Positions 19,501 through 27,640 are shown, numbered from the stretch's first letter. The stretch: DNA of 64,000 nt from Posidonia oceanica (GCA_037176725.1 JAZBRS010000026.1:57452501-57516500); one strand, 5' to 3'. The notes: generated by a model from the letters alone, not told the origin. Translations and numbers: made by a program.

Positions 19501-22339
19501 AGGCCACAAAATGCTCTCCTTCATGGACGGCTTTTTTGGATACAATCAGATCAAAATGGCAGAAGAGGACATGGAAAAGACCTCATTCATCACCCCTTGG
19601 GGAGTCTTCTGCTACCAAGTCATGCCGTTCGGCCTAAAAAATGCTGGTGCAACCTATCAGAGGGCCATGACTGCATTATTCCACGACCTCATGCACCAAG
19701 AAGTGGAGGTCTATGTAGACGATATGATCGCCAAAACCAAAGAGCCCGAGGATCATCTTGCCTGTCTCAGAAAGCTCTTTGACCGTCTACGGAAGTACAA
19801 GCTGCGCCTGAATCCCAAGAAGTGCGTATTCGGGGTGTCTTCTGGCAAATTGCTCGGCTACATTGTTAGCCAAAGGGGGATTGAGGTGGACCCGTTGAAA
19901 GCACAAGCCATCGTGGACATGCCACCCCCTAGAACTGAAAAAGAAGTCAGAAGTCTGCTAGGGCGTTTACAATATATCAGTCGCTTCATTGCACAGCTTA
20001 CGCCCATCTGCGAACCCATATTCAAGCTCTTAAAGAAGAATGCGCAGATTCACTGGAGCGAGGAGTGTCAGGCTGCATTTGCCAAGATCAAGCAGCTGTT
20101 GATCAAGCCTCCTGTTCTGGTCCCGCCTACGCCGGGGAGACCTTTACTTCTCTGCCTTTCTACCACGCAGCATTCCATGGGCGCCGTCTTGGGCCAACAT
20201 GACGAATCTGGTAGGAAGGAGCGTGCCATCTACTACCTGAGCAAGAAATTTAATGAATGCGAAGCCAGGTACACAACACTAGAGAAGACTTGCTTGTCAC
20301 TTGTCTGGGCTGCACAGAAGCTGAGACACTACATGATGGCATACCCAGTGCAGCTCTTATGCCGGCATGATCCTATCAAATTCCTCTTCCAGAAGCCGAC
20401 CATGGTGGGCAGATGTGCTAAATGGCAGGTGTTATTGTCTCAGTACGACATCACCTTCGTTACACAGAAATCCATGAAGGGTCAAGCAATGGCAGACCAT
20501 CTTGCTGACCTCCCTCTGCCTGAATACCAACCCCTCCAGACGCAGTTCCCTGATGAAGACATTCTCTTTGCAATGGAGGACTCTGAGCAGAAAAATCCTG
20601 AAGAAGCAGAGGAATGGCAGCTCTACTTTGATGGTGCAGTCAACAAGAAGGGCCGGGGCGTAGGCGCAGTGCTGACCACGCCCCAAGGACAGATGACTCC
20701 TTTCGCGAGGAAGCTGACTTTCACCTGCACAAACAACGAAACAGAATACGAAGCATGCATCCTGGGGTTGAAAGTCGCCCTCGAGCATGAGGCGCAGAAG
20801 CTGCATGTGCACGGCGATGCCATGCTGGTAATTTCTCAAGTGAACGGCGATTGGAAGACAAAAGATCCCAAGCTTGTGCCGTATCACGAACACCTGCTGA
20901 GGTTGATGAAAGAATTCAAGAGCATCCGCTTCACATACCTGAACAGAGCAAAGAACGCGTATGCAGACGCACTAGCAACTCTGGCATCCTGGCTCACCAT
21001 TTCTGAAGACAGCAGTGTGGATGTATCAGTCACTCGCATTGAACAGCCTGCATACTGCATGAGCATAGAAGAAGCGGATCCCGCAGAGGGGCAGCCCTGG
21101 TATCAAGACATAAAATCTTTTCTGGAGTCTGGTAACTTTCCTCCTGATACCACGGCAGCAGACAAGAGAACTTTGGCGCGTCTGGCGTCAAAGTATGTGT
21201 TAGGGGCCGGGCAGCTGTACAGAAGGTCATACAATCAAATGCTACTGCGCTGCCTGAACAAACCAGAGGCTGACACGCTGATGCTTCAAGTGCATGCGGG
21301 GACATGTGGCCCGCATATGAATGGCGTTCTCCTAGCCAAGAAGATCATGCTGCAAGGTTATTTCTGGCAGACCATGGAAGCCGACTGCTGCCGGTTCGTG
21401 CGTAGATGCCACAACTGTCAGATTCATGGTAACTTCATCAAGGCCCCTCCACATCAGCTGCACAACATGTCTTCGCCATGGCCTTTCTCCACCTGGGGGA
21501 TCGATGTCATTGGCGCCATCCACCCTGCTGCTTCAAATGGTCATCGTTACATTCTGGTAGCGATCGATTACTTTACCAAGTGGGTGGAAGCAGCCTCTTA
21601 CAGAACAGTCACCGCTTCGGCAACAGAAAAATTTATCAGAAACAATATTGTTGCCCGATATGGGGTCCCGTACTCTGTCATCTCTGATAACGGCTCAAAC
21701 TTCATTGCCAAAAGGATCGAAGAATACCTGCAAGGTCTCAGAATCAAGCACCATCGATCCTCGCCTTATCGGCCTCAGATGAACGGAGCAGTGGAGTCTG
21801 CAAACAAGAACATTGTCAAGATTCTGAAGAAAATGGCAGAAATCCACAAGGATTGGCACGACAAGCTCCCGTACGCGCTCTGGGCGTACAGGACATCAAT
21901 CCGAACCTCTACAGGAGCCACCCCGTACTCTCTGGTGTACGGCATGGAAGCGGTGTTACCTGTTGAAGTGGAGATCCCCTCTCTGCGGATCCTGCGGGAA
22001 GCTGAGTTGGAAGAAGCAGAATGGGTCGAAGACCGCTGCATCCAACTGAACTTGATTGATGAGCGCAGATTGCAAGCCATGCACAACGCTCATTGCTATC
22101 AGAAGCGGATGGCCAGAGCATTCTTGAAGAAGGTCCAGCCCAGAAGCTTCCAGCCAGGGGACCTTGTCTTGCGCGCCATTCACTTGCCGGACGGTCGAGG
22201 GAAATTCCGACCCAATTGGCGTGGCCCCTTTGTGGTCAAGCAGATCTTTTCGGGAGGCACTGTAACCCTTGAAGATATGGACCAGGTCGAGCAGTCTGAG
22301 CCCGTCAACCTCTGCTATCTGAAGAAGTACTATCAGTAG
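13565..22339 (+). CDS. gag-pol: E1 Gag-Pol polyprotein, 2,924 aa, intact
   Basis: A single ORF encodes Gag and Pol without a stop, frameshift or visible intron. The ATG at 13565 (MAQ) is chosen because E2 (34636) and E3 (57604, minus) keep MAQ at the same place. Domains by residue: Pro-rich N-terminus (1-340); capsid-like gag (about 350-517); zinc-knuckle-like C-x2-H-x4-H-x4-C (about 669-684); aspartic protease with VDNGSG, catalytic Asp1070; G-patch-like segment (about 1238-1276, WGYTKG...GLGYEP); a long low-complexity spacer (about 1280-1840) rich in Ser, Ala and Gln; RT (about 1895-2110) with YVDD at 2050-2053; first RNase H (about 2186-2260), degenerate, with LSTTQ where a catalytic Asp would be; archaeal-type second RNase H (about 2349-2478) with Asp2356 in YFDGA, NNETEYEA, HGDA and YADAL; integrase with an HHCC-like zinc site (about 2575-2620) and D2647, D2708, E2744 (D,D-35-E). 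It ends without a chromodomain. The second RNase H places it in the Tat lineage. It appears able to code for active enzymes. Confidence 0.96.
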   Translation: MAQYVSEPSFTPVTEGVSVLAPPVALSVPLVPPPTPGFPPLTSLGSQYTPGQWQASLPPDPVAESILTAVTRAPETPLPPPSQGYVAFDIPSTAAATFSVESFPPGQSVSVPLVSQPPPALHFSVPTGETPEAQYQHLMELAQRLQGMPLSVRPPSISVVPEVPPRPVPAFLASTSTPPPRPSSQLLTVPTTGARLPPPAQHLAQHAPLSSGGQPFGSAGAQYLTGSLSGTPPAQQLVLRHPTPVPAQHGIYSSPLPQVQHPAYTPVYTIPQHGYAGHPVAPPGDAMVDPEEHLGATHSAYVLATPADPSPTAAIPDPINNRMDVLEKALRLVQGTEHQTYQFRDLCCFPEAVLPPKFKIPDFEKYNGRGCPVAHLKAYCGDLAQLQADERLLIRLFQKSLTGPALKWFTSLDMSAIKTWNDLSQAFLEQYSFNLDLVPKRADLIAIKQNSGEPFGEYVGRWRALASQVRDRPSDEESIEIVIKGAQPSLGALLSIQPVTTFAALIRAGARVESSLRSGNFPALSAFAKQAVISSNSANSSTSNNNNSGSNNNRPKRKDSPKPAVAFVDSPAVPVRLPSRPAPAQVVYAPAPRIPHTPHITTTARPVYPAAPVQQGPYPRQRRPPAERRNFTPLVEPLTVILPKVASLLKFPEVRPPPSPLPHWFRPDLFCNFHRSVGHSTDNCFSLRNAIQDLIESGTIVIDTHEASTQARTHASASPAVPPHSGIVRQPLPEHSHPGGAGTSGVHSVFPSGPATSVVDPSDLISDLSEPFPVSLYLAAVAGSESGIHLIRPRARPERPRASPTVLPQAQSPVHLLARAQPSSPIHLLGRPQPHLLGRPQPAPAFPPQQPYPLDRPQYPVGPPVTPPVLAAHAPVVINLTMDTHRVPYSYATEMCAEVTRSGRIYRPPAPATRPTHPRPVIPPPSGQPLANPAPDQPVVSQAPSWPVVTQLPATTPVEPARITPPAARRDQPRADLTSQLKKVKADISIWDLIHTSAEHREAFLRVFQAARVSQSIEPSALESMVGLIAEPQVISFTSDELPPAGINHNQPLFVTVQFKNFRIPLTLVDNGSGLNVCPLRTATKLGFKAEDITPAVKGMTAFDNTHHDALGILIIPLAIGPVVFDVEFYVVDLKPNFNLLLGRPWLHKHQVLPSTLHRMIKYRRGDDVIVVMAENFEKERIEAVSPVSSQSIPFDPETSEALYRVNRCEPVNFVPDLECVNSLAVHSNPFRMVENVCHRWGYTKGTPLGRHVQGIAEPIIAVEQRKSEGLGYEPKLDEDHCFQHKDRAPAIPRDLTNFTSAGILGSTDYQAAAPTEDWVCVEDYYSDEEQSDATEAVPISSVETVVRAEAPQSVYSALPLAETAGSSAGPVAKASSHPFPATPASQEQSAAVQESETLLLAEPSMLPVVTATSVPLPPSLEGQSINSVSSVAQPAPSASSSGMQLAQSAPHSPDDLQQLSWQDPTASEAALSQLRPDTKSQLSTTLSGPLSPPKSTPAYSPAVTLEAYPSVAPLACLFGPSTSELLSADAPVNQIMQTPRAAIHLAAGPVPQAPGAYYVDSLSDEEEGVAIEAQVDSWMSDLLLLYQEQLQSIAEDLADHQAAERKGKAVVTDPPLQEDHASIMVLEDSAVPDSPRPDELITLQPEGGSRWFVQPMPHLNNIPSGSDQISRQSGISSTSTLEDPEGGTSAVHAAAVTEQNASAAEQSAASAAQSVEQSVVSAAESAEHSAEPVGPEQTVEGVARTEVAHRGYKNTRVSVTILKHHQGQAAEHIHSFSIASPSFEKEILSELVAYGEEDDTGIDETDEPLPEFRPCDDDPEGPNLHVEEETEVVNIGTAEEVREVCISAQLSTQVRAEFIAFLKEYADVFAWSYEDMVGLDIEIVVHNLPLNPDAKPVKQKLRRWRPQWLLMIKEEIMKQLGVNFLKVVLYPEWLANIVPVPKKDGRIRICIDYRDLNKASPKDDFPLPHIDVLVDNTAGHKMLSFMDGFFGYNQIKMAEEDMEKTSFITPWGVFCYQVMPFGLKNAGATYQRAMTALFHDLMHQEVEVYVDDMIAKTKEPEDHLACLRKLFDRLRKYKLRLNPKKCVFGVSSGKLLGYIVSQRGIEVDPLKAQAIVDMPPPRTEKEVRSLLGRLQYISRFIAQLTPICEPIFKLLKKNAQIHWSEECQAAFAKIKQLLIKPPVLVPPTPGRPLLLCLSTTQHSMGAVLGQHDESGRKERAIYYLSKKFNECEARYTTLEKTCLSLVWAAQKLRHYMMAYPVQLLCRHDPIKFLFQKPTMVGRCAKWQVLLSQYDITFVTQKSMKGQAMADHLADLPLPEYQPLQTQFPDEDILFAMEDSEQKNPEEAEEWQLYFDGAVNKKGRGVGAVLTTPQGQMTPFARKLTFTCTNNETEYEACILGLKVALEHEAQKLHVHGDAMLVISQVNGDWKTKDPKLVPYHEHLLRLMKEFKSIRFTYLNRAKNAYADALATLASWLTISEDSSVDVSVTRIEQPAYCMSIEEADPAEGQPWYQDIKSFLESGNFPPDTTAADKRTLARLASKYVLGAGQLYRRSYNQMLLRCLNKPEADTLMLQVHAGTCGPHMNGVLLAKKIMLQGYFWQTMEADCCRFVRRCHNCQIHGNFIKAPPHQLHNMSSPWPFSTWGIDVIGAIHPAASNGHRYILVAIDYFTKWVEAASYRTVTASATEKFIRNNIVARYGVPYSVISDNGSNFIAKRIEEYLQGLRIKHHRSSPYRPQMNGAVESANKNIVKILKKMAEIHKDWHDKLPYALWAYRTSIRTSTGATPYSLVYGMEAVLPVEVEIPSLRILREAELEEAEWVEDRCIQLNLIDERRLQAMHNAHCYQKRMARAFLKKVQPRSFQPGDLVLRAIHLPDGRGKFRPNWRGPFVVKQIFSGGTVTLEDMDQVEQSEPVNLCYLKKYYQ
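18640..18790 (+). repeat. GCA/TCAGCAG-rich microsatellite inside E1 pol spacer
   Basis: Degenerate TCAGCAG and CAGCAGAG units code for an Ala/Ser/Glu/Gln-rich tract (SAAEQSAASAAQSVEQS). E2 has a different, longer expansion at the matching place (39640-39800), so this spacer varies by repeat slippage while keeping its frame. Confidence 0.7.
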
Positions 22340-23682
22340 CCGAAAGCGGCCCCGTTGCAGATGCCCTTCTCCCACCTACACTTGCATTTTCATTCTCGCC
22401 TTCTTGCTTCATCTCCTTTCAAATCATAATCGTCATCCTTTCAACTCTTGCATCCCTATTCAAATCATCATCGTCATTCTCTCAAGCATTGCATCTTGAG
22501 CCCGGTGATGACAACCGGAAGTGCTCGCCTGCTCTGGAAAGGGTCACCCTGCCTCACCCGGCACTACTTAGATGTCTTAGCAAGTGAGGGAGCCACCACC
22601 AACAAGGACAGGCGAATCGCCTAATCTCGCAAGGACATGCACCTCTGAGGGAGAAAAAATGTTAGGTTGTGAGCTTGGAAAAAAGTGAGAATAGACATCT
22701 AGATTTGGGCTCCTCAAAGGGACAGAAGACGAAGACAGAAGCCGGCCCTAGAGATAGGGGTGTGCAGTCTAACCCTGCTCCTTCCACCCATCACACAGCA
22801 GACCCAAAGCCTAAATCCATTACAATTTAAGCATCCTTCTTTTGCCACTAGAACGGGGATAGCAAAAGCCTGAAAAAAAAAAAAAGGGAAAAAGATCAAG
22901 CGAAAAAAAAAGGGGAAAAAAGAGATGGAACAAAAACAAAAAAAAAAAAAAAAAAAAGAGAAAAGCAAGCAAAACAAAAAAAAAGAAGAAAAAGGGCAAA
23001 GGTAGCCCAAAAAACACAGGCACCGTTATCCCCCATACTTTACCTAGAGATCCCCGACATGTCAAGCCTGAAAAAGGGGTCTACCTCATCCTCCCAAGAA
23101 CAAACACATACCTTCTCCCAGCTAGGGGCAGAGAAAGACTGCATACCTATGAGGGAGAAACTTTTCAAAAAAGAGAGAGCTGAAAGAATAGGTGTAGGTC
23201 CTGAGAATGCAGCCAGTAGCCTGTCCTCACCACATCACCACCTGTATAATGCCAACGACCTGTTCCGGAGCGCCACCAATAAGCCGAGAGTCTAAGTAGG
23301 GCCCAGTGAGTCAAGGACCACTCCCTTCCTCTGCAGCAGGCACCAAAGCACTCCGTACGCTGAGGGCATTCAAGCATCCACCCAAGCATATCCATCCATT
23401 CAAACATACTTAGTCATCCAATAATATTCATCCACATAAGCATATCACTAGCATCTTGCACTCATGCATCTTCCTTCTTTCCTTTCCCCTTCCGCCAATC
23501 CCTCCGCTCTGCAACGCGCTTTGGCCCTAAGGCAGTACTCCTCCCCAGCAGAGCGCATCGACGACACTCAAGCTGCGCCGGTCCAGATCACCTGCCGGCC
23601 CTCGCCCCTGCATTCGCCGGACTGCTGCCAATTCCCTTTGTTTATTTGTGCTTAACTGCTATGTTCTGTTATCAACTGCTGA
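22340..23682 (+). other. E1 spacer between pol and ORF2, with a covarying stem and A-rich tracts
   Basis: No gene is supported. Near the start, CCGGT (22502-22506) and ACCGG (22514-22518) form a 5-bp stem around GATGACA; E2 has CCGAT/ATCGG around GATGAA at the same place (43668-43683), a compensatory change. Conserved motifs follow (CCTGCCTCACC...CACTACTTAG, GTGAGGGAGCCACC). Then come A-rich runs at 22873-22990, short AGGGAGAAA phrases, and a pyrimidine-rich CCCTTCCTCTGCAG (ending near 23336) that is also in E2 and resembles a splice acceptor. A 63-aa ORF at 23464-23655 is not conserved in frame in E2 and is not called. Confidence 0.65.
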
Positions 23683-23755
23683 ATGCATATGGAACTACAC
23701 TTTCAGTCTCAGCTTCTGCTTGTTGTCAAAGATTATATGCCTGCGAGATCTGACT

Positions 23756-23772
23756 ATTTATTGATAGCAGGT
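23756..23772 (+). promoter_or_regulatory. splice-acceptor-like site before ORF2
   Basis: TATTTATTGATAGCAG/GTAC lies 47 bp before the preferred ATG at 23818. E2 has CTGATTACAG/GTAC at the equivalent position, while the sequence just upstream differs. This suggests ORF2 may be read from a spliced subgenomic RNA. Inferred. Confidence 0.35.
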
Positions 23773-23817
23773 ACCTCAAGCCTTGCAGCAATCAGCCTGT
23801 CTTCTGCAACCAGTGCA

Positions 23818-25020
23818 ATGGGTTTTCCTACTCTGTTGATTCCCGCACACTGCTCGGAAACCCTACGAGAATGGATCAGTAGGCTCACTCTACAAGACTG
23901 TGAAAGGTTGCGCCTGTGGGGCATACCAACTAAGCTGCTAAAGGCTGCTGATGTGGAGGTCAGCCGCCACCTTCTGTGTGCCGCCGCGAGATTCTGGAAG
24001 CCGGCGCATCATGTCTTCCGTTTCAACAAGACTGAGCTGACACCTACACTGGAAGATGTGCGTCGGATCTGCGACTTTTCAAAGATCTTGGGGCCGCCTG
24101 TCTTCATGAGGCGCGACGGATATCTCCAAGTCCTGAACCAACTGACTGGACTCTCCACTCAAGCCTGCCAACAAAAGCTAATCTGCACCAGTGGACAAGA
24201 GCCTATGCTTCGCCTTGCACACTTTGATGATATCTTGAACAAGCGTGCTGACCTCGGAGATGAGCTGTGGCTCCGAGGATTCGTCATCCGCTTTCTGGGC
24301 GAACTAATCTTTACTCATGGCCGACTGACAGTGGCCATCGAGGTTGCAGAGATTGCGCTAGCTGTGGTGACCCAGCATATAGATCTGGCACCAGTTGTCT
24401 TGGCAGAGACTTATCGCGGGCTGGACCGCATTTCTCATCGCTGCCGCCACTTCCATGGTTGCGGAGCACTTATACAAGTTTGGCTGATCGCGCACTTAGA
24501 GATGGACCTCCTGCGCCCTCAAGTGCACGCCTTCGAAGCCTACTGCAGTAGCGCCTGTACCAGAACAGACAAGAGCGTCAAAGACGAATACGAGAGGCTG
24601 TCAGCATTGACTGACGACGCTGTGATCTGGCGCATCATTCCCTCTGCAGCAGAGCCATTCACAATCTTCTTCAGCGCGCGTGACACGCGGCTGATCATTC
24701 TTCCAGGCTTCACAGCAGGCGTAGAGTACCATCCAATCAGGGTCATGCGCCAGTTCGGCTTCCAGCAGGGCGCCTTCATCGACAGTACAGCGCCCGGGCT
24801 TCTACAGACTTATCCTCTCAGCACCACTGCCCCAACCAAGAAGCTTGCTAGTCTGATGCAGCATGGGGTCCAATCTACAGACGTTGCAGCCGTGAGAGGT
24901 ACTGGATGCACTTCTGATTATGAAGCGGAAGTCCGACAGCTCTGGCCAATCACTGAAGTCCCGCCAGGCGGCCCCTTGTTCCCCGACTCCAGGCAGCCGA
25001 AGAAGGCCCGGGTTGACTAG
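23818..25020 (+). CDS. E1 ORF2: plant mobile domain / DUF7745-like protein, about 400 aa
   Basis: The preferred start is the ATG at 23818 (MGFPTLL), because E2 shares MG(F/Y)PTL here; an in-frame ATG at 23683 would add 45 residues that E2 does not support. Visible features: a conserved RFWKPAHHVFRF patch followed by TELTPTLEDV, then WLRGFVIRFLGEL, an LAPVVLAETYRGLDRI segment, and a FHGCGALIQVWLIAHLEM segment; the C-terminus is basic (KKARVD). The order 'filled pocket, TPTLEDV, helical block, L-x-W' resembles plant mobile domain proteins and the DUF7745 ORF carried by Ogre elements. In described Ogre elements the extra ORF is before gag; here it follows pol in the same orientation. No signal peptide or membrane segment is seen, so an envelope role is unlikely. 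Function is unknown. Confidence 0.8.
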   Translation: MGFPTLLIPAHCSETLREWISRLTLQDCERLRLWGIPTKLLKAADVEVSRHLLCAAARFWKPAHHVFRFNKTELTPTLEDVRRICDFSKILGPPVFMRRDGYLQVLNQLTGLSTQACQQKLICTSGQEPMLRLAHFDDILNKRADLGDELWLRGFVIRFLGELIFTHGRLTVAIEVAEIALAVVTQHIDLAPVVLAETYRGLDRISHRCRHFHGCGALIQVWLIAHLEMDLLRPQVHAFEAYCSSACTRTDKSVKDEYERLSALTDDAVIWRIIPSAAEPFTIFFSARDTRLIILPGFTAGVEYHPIRVMRQFGFQQGAFIDSTAPGLLQTYPLSTTAPTKKLASLMQHGVQSTDVAAVRGTGCTSDYEAEVRQLWPITEVPPGGPLFPDSRQPKKARVD

Positions 25021-25948
25021 GCCCTTGTGCGACCATCATGTGGTCTTCTTTCAATTTGTGCTGTGCTTTTCTGGCCTGCCTCAGGCATTGTACTTATCAA
25101 GATCATATCAATGGAAACTGTTTCTGCTTTCTGCTTGCACATCAAGACTCTTTGCTGCATTGCATATCATCATCATCATTATCTTGGGCCCTCTAATCAG
25201 ACTTGCAGACATCCCAGCGCGGCGAAGTCCTCAGCACCCAATCCGGAGCCCAGAGCATCTGCAGGCTCGCGACACTCAGCTCCGCTGTCCGGCATTCCCA
25301 GTTGGTCGCCCCCAGCTGGACCACCATCCTCTGCGGGCTGGCACCCCAAACTGCCCGGCTAAAGGTCCGTCAACCTGTTATCCTCCTCAGCTGTTCATCC
25401 TCAGCTGAGTCCCTCGTGGGCTGGCACCCCAAACTGCTCGGTGATGGGTCCGTCAACCTATCATCCATCCACTCGCCTATCTGTCCTTGCATCCTGATGC
25501 CAGGGGCGTACCGACCATCCCCTGGTATCATCCTGATACCAGGGGCATCTTTTGGTCGTCCGGTGGTATCATCCCCAGCTGATCATCCCCAGCTGAGTCC
25601 CCTTCTCGGTTGGTCGTCCCCAGTTGGTCGCCCCAGCTGGATCATCATCCCCGCGGGCTGGCACCCCAAACTGCTCGGCGAAAGGTCCGTCAACCTAACA
25701 CTCTTCTCGGCTGGTCACCCTAGCTGAGTCCCCAGCTGATCACCCTCAGCTGAAATCCCTTGCGGGCTGGTACCCCAAACTACTCGTCTGACAAGCACGA
25801 CACTCTTGTCATCACTCTCTGCTTTCGATGCCATGGACGCGCTGGCCAACCCCTGGTGTCATCCCGACACCAGGGGCATCTTTTGATCGCCCCACGGTAT
25901 CATTCTCTCCCCCTTTCCCCTATGACGTTCCTGGCGTCATAGGGATGG
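25021..25948 (+). repeat. E1 3' region, first part: strong covarying hairpins
   Basis: Non-coding. It contains many inverted repeats. At 25519-25545, CCCCTGGTATC and GATACCAGGGG flank ATCCT. At 25850-25876, CCCCTGGTGTC and GACACCAGGGG flank ATCCC. These two hairpins are homologous and differ by a compensated base pair. At 25918-25944, CCCTATGACG and CGTCATAGGG flank 7 bases. A recurring phrase GGGCTGGCACCCCAAACTGC (from about 25334) also occurs, reverse-complemented and altered, in E3. Short ORFs across this zone are shadows of the repeats. Confidence 0.8.
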
Positions 25949-26232
25949 TTTCTTCTCATCATTCCCTTACCCCTTCTTTGCCGGCCGATAAGTCCGATAT
26001 CTTATCATTCTCATCATTCCCTTACCCCTTCTTTGCCGGCCGATAAGTCCGATATCTTATCATTCTCATCATTCCCTTACCCCTTCTTTGCCGGCCGATA
26101 AGTCCGATATCTTATCATTCTCATCATTCCCTTACCCCTTCTTTGCCGGCCGATAAGTCCGATATCTTATCACTCTCATCATTCCCTTACCCCTTTCTTT
26201 GCCGGCCGATAAGTCCGATATCTTATCATTCT
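25949..26232 (+). repeat. 55-bp tandem repeat, about five copies
   Basis: Near-identical units have GCCGGCCGATAAGTCC at their core; successive CCGGC sites fall at 25981, 26036, 26091, 26146 and 26202, so the period is 55 with one 56-bp unit. Each unit contains a hairpin with arms GATAAG and CTTATC around TCCGATAT. High unit identity shows recent expansion or homogenisation. Confidence 0.93.
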
Positions 26233-26612
26233 TATCATGATCTCATCCCCTCTTTAGATTAATTTCTCATCATGATCTCACCCCCCTCTTTAGCTTAATT
26301 TCTCATCATGATCTCATCCCCTCTCTAGCTTAATTTCTCATCATGATCTCACCCCCCTCTTTAGCCTAATTTCTCATCATGATCTCACCCCCCTCTTTAG
26401 CTTAATCTCTCATCATGATCTCACCCCCCTCTTTAGCCTAATTTCTCATCATGATCTCACCCCCCTCTTTAGCTTAATCTCTCATCATGATCTCACCCCC
26501 CTCTTTAGATTAATTTCTCATCATGATCTCACCCCCCTCTTTAGATTAATTTCTCATCATGATCTCACCCCCCTCTTTAGCTTAATTTCTCATCATGATC
26601 TTGCCCCCTCTT
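26233..26612 (+). repeat. ~36-bp tandem repeat, about ten copies
   Basis: Units read CTCATCATGATCTCACCCC followed by a CTCTTTAGCTTAATTT-like half, with C/T and A/C variants alternating between copies. The unit ends in ATTT or ATCT. It follows the 55-bp array directly and shares the CTCATCAT start with it. Confidence 0.92.
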
Positions 26613-26624
26613 ATCAATCAATCA

Positions 26625-27640
26625 ATCACTCGTGCTAGGCTGATATCCGAAACTATCAACAATCAATCACTCTCAGGCTGATAACCTAAACTATCTTCTG
26701 GCCGATCCATGGTTGGCCCGCAGTTGTGTTATACGGCTGACATCCAGTAACTGTCCCTCGTAATTGCACTTTTCCAGTTGATAGGTCTGTAAACTATCCA
26801 CCGGTTGACAGGACCGTAAACTGTCGCTCCAGTTGGTAGGACTGTAAACTACCGCGTGCAATTACGTTATACGGCTGACATCCAGTAACTGTCCCTTGCA
26901 ATTGCGGTTTCCAGTTGATAGGACTGTAAACTATCCTCCAGTTGATAGGTCTGTAAACTATCCACCGGTTGACAGGACCGTAAACTGTCGTTAGGCTGAT
27001 ACTCCTAAACTATCACCCGCAATTGCATTATACGGCTGATATCCAGTAACTATCCCTCATCATTGCGCGTTTCCAGTTGATAGGTCTGTAAACTATCCGC
27101 CGGTTGACAGGACCGTAAACTGTCGCTCCAGTTGATAGGTCTGTAAACTATCCACCAGTTGGTAGGACTGTAAACTACCACGCGCAATGATGTTATACGG
27201 CTGACATCCAGTAACTGTCCCTCGCAATGCTGTTTCCAGTTGATAGGACTGTAAACTATCCACCAGTTGATAGGACTGTAAACTATCCGCCGGTTGACAG
27301 GACCGTAAACTGTCGTTCCAGATGATAGACTGTAAACTATCCGGCATTGCGTTATACGGCTGATATCCAGTAACTATCACTCATGGTTTGTGGGTTCCAG
27401 TTGATAGGTTTGTAAACTATCCTCCAGTTGATAGGTCTGTAAACTATCCACCGGTTGACAGGACCGTAAACTGTCGTTAGGCTGATACTCCTAAACTATC
27501 ACCCACAAACATGTTATACGGCTGATATCCAGTAACTATCACTCACAACTGCTCCGGTTGACAGGACCGTAAACTGTCGCTCCCGGTTGATAGGACCGTA
27601 AACTATCCGGACGATAAGCCCGTCACCTTATCGTTTTTTT
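26625..27640 (+). repeat. Mini-hairpin array with covarying arms around GTAAA
   Basis: More than 25 short inverted repeats of about 19 bp are strung together. The loop is nearly constant (GGWCYGTAAA-type) while the arms change together: GATAG/CTATC, GACAG/CTGTC, GGTAG/CTACC. A second class has GATA/TATC or GACA/TGTC around TCCAGTAAC. A third is CGATAAG/CTTATCG around CCCGTCAC near 27611. Paired changes in so many copies argue that pairing itself is maintained, or that the array spreads by a copying process that keeps symmetry. Confidence 0.88.

Noticed and set aside
22873..23000. A-rich tract considered as a SINE/LINE tail or processed-gene poly(A)
   Set aside because: A similar A-rich stretch lies at the same place in E2, no target duplication flanks it, and sequence on both sides is element spacer.
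23818..25020. ORF2 as an env-like gene
   Set aside because: No signal peptide, membrane segment or cleavage site is visible; the sequence fits a plant mobile domain-like protein better.
25949..26612. Regular repeats considered as a CRISPR array
   Set aside because: Units are tandem without unique spacers, and the context is a plant retrotransposon.
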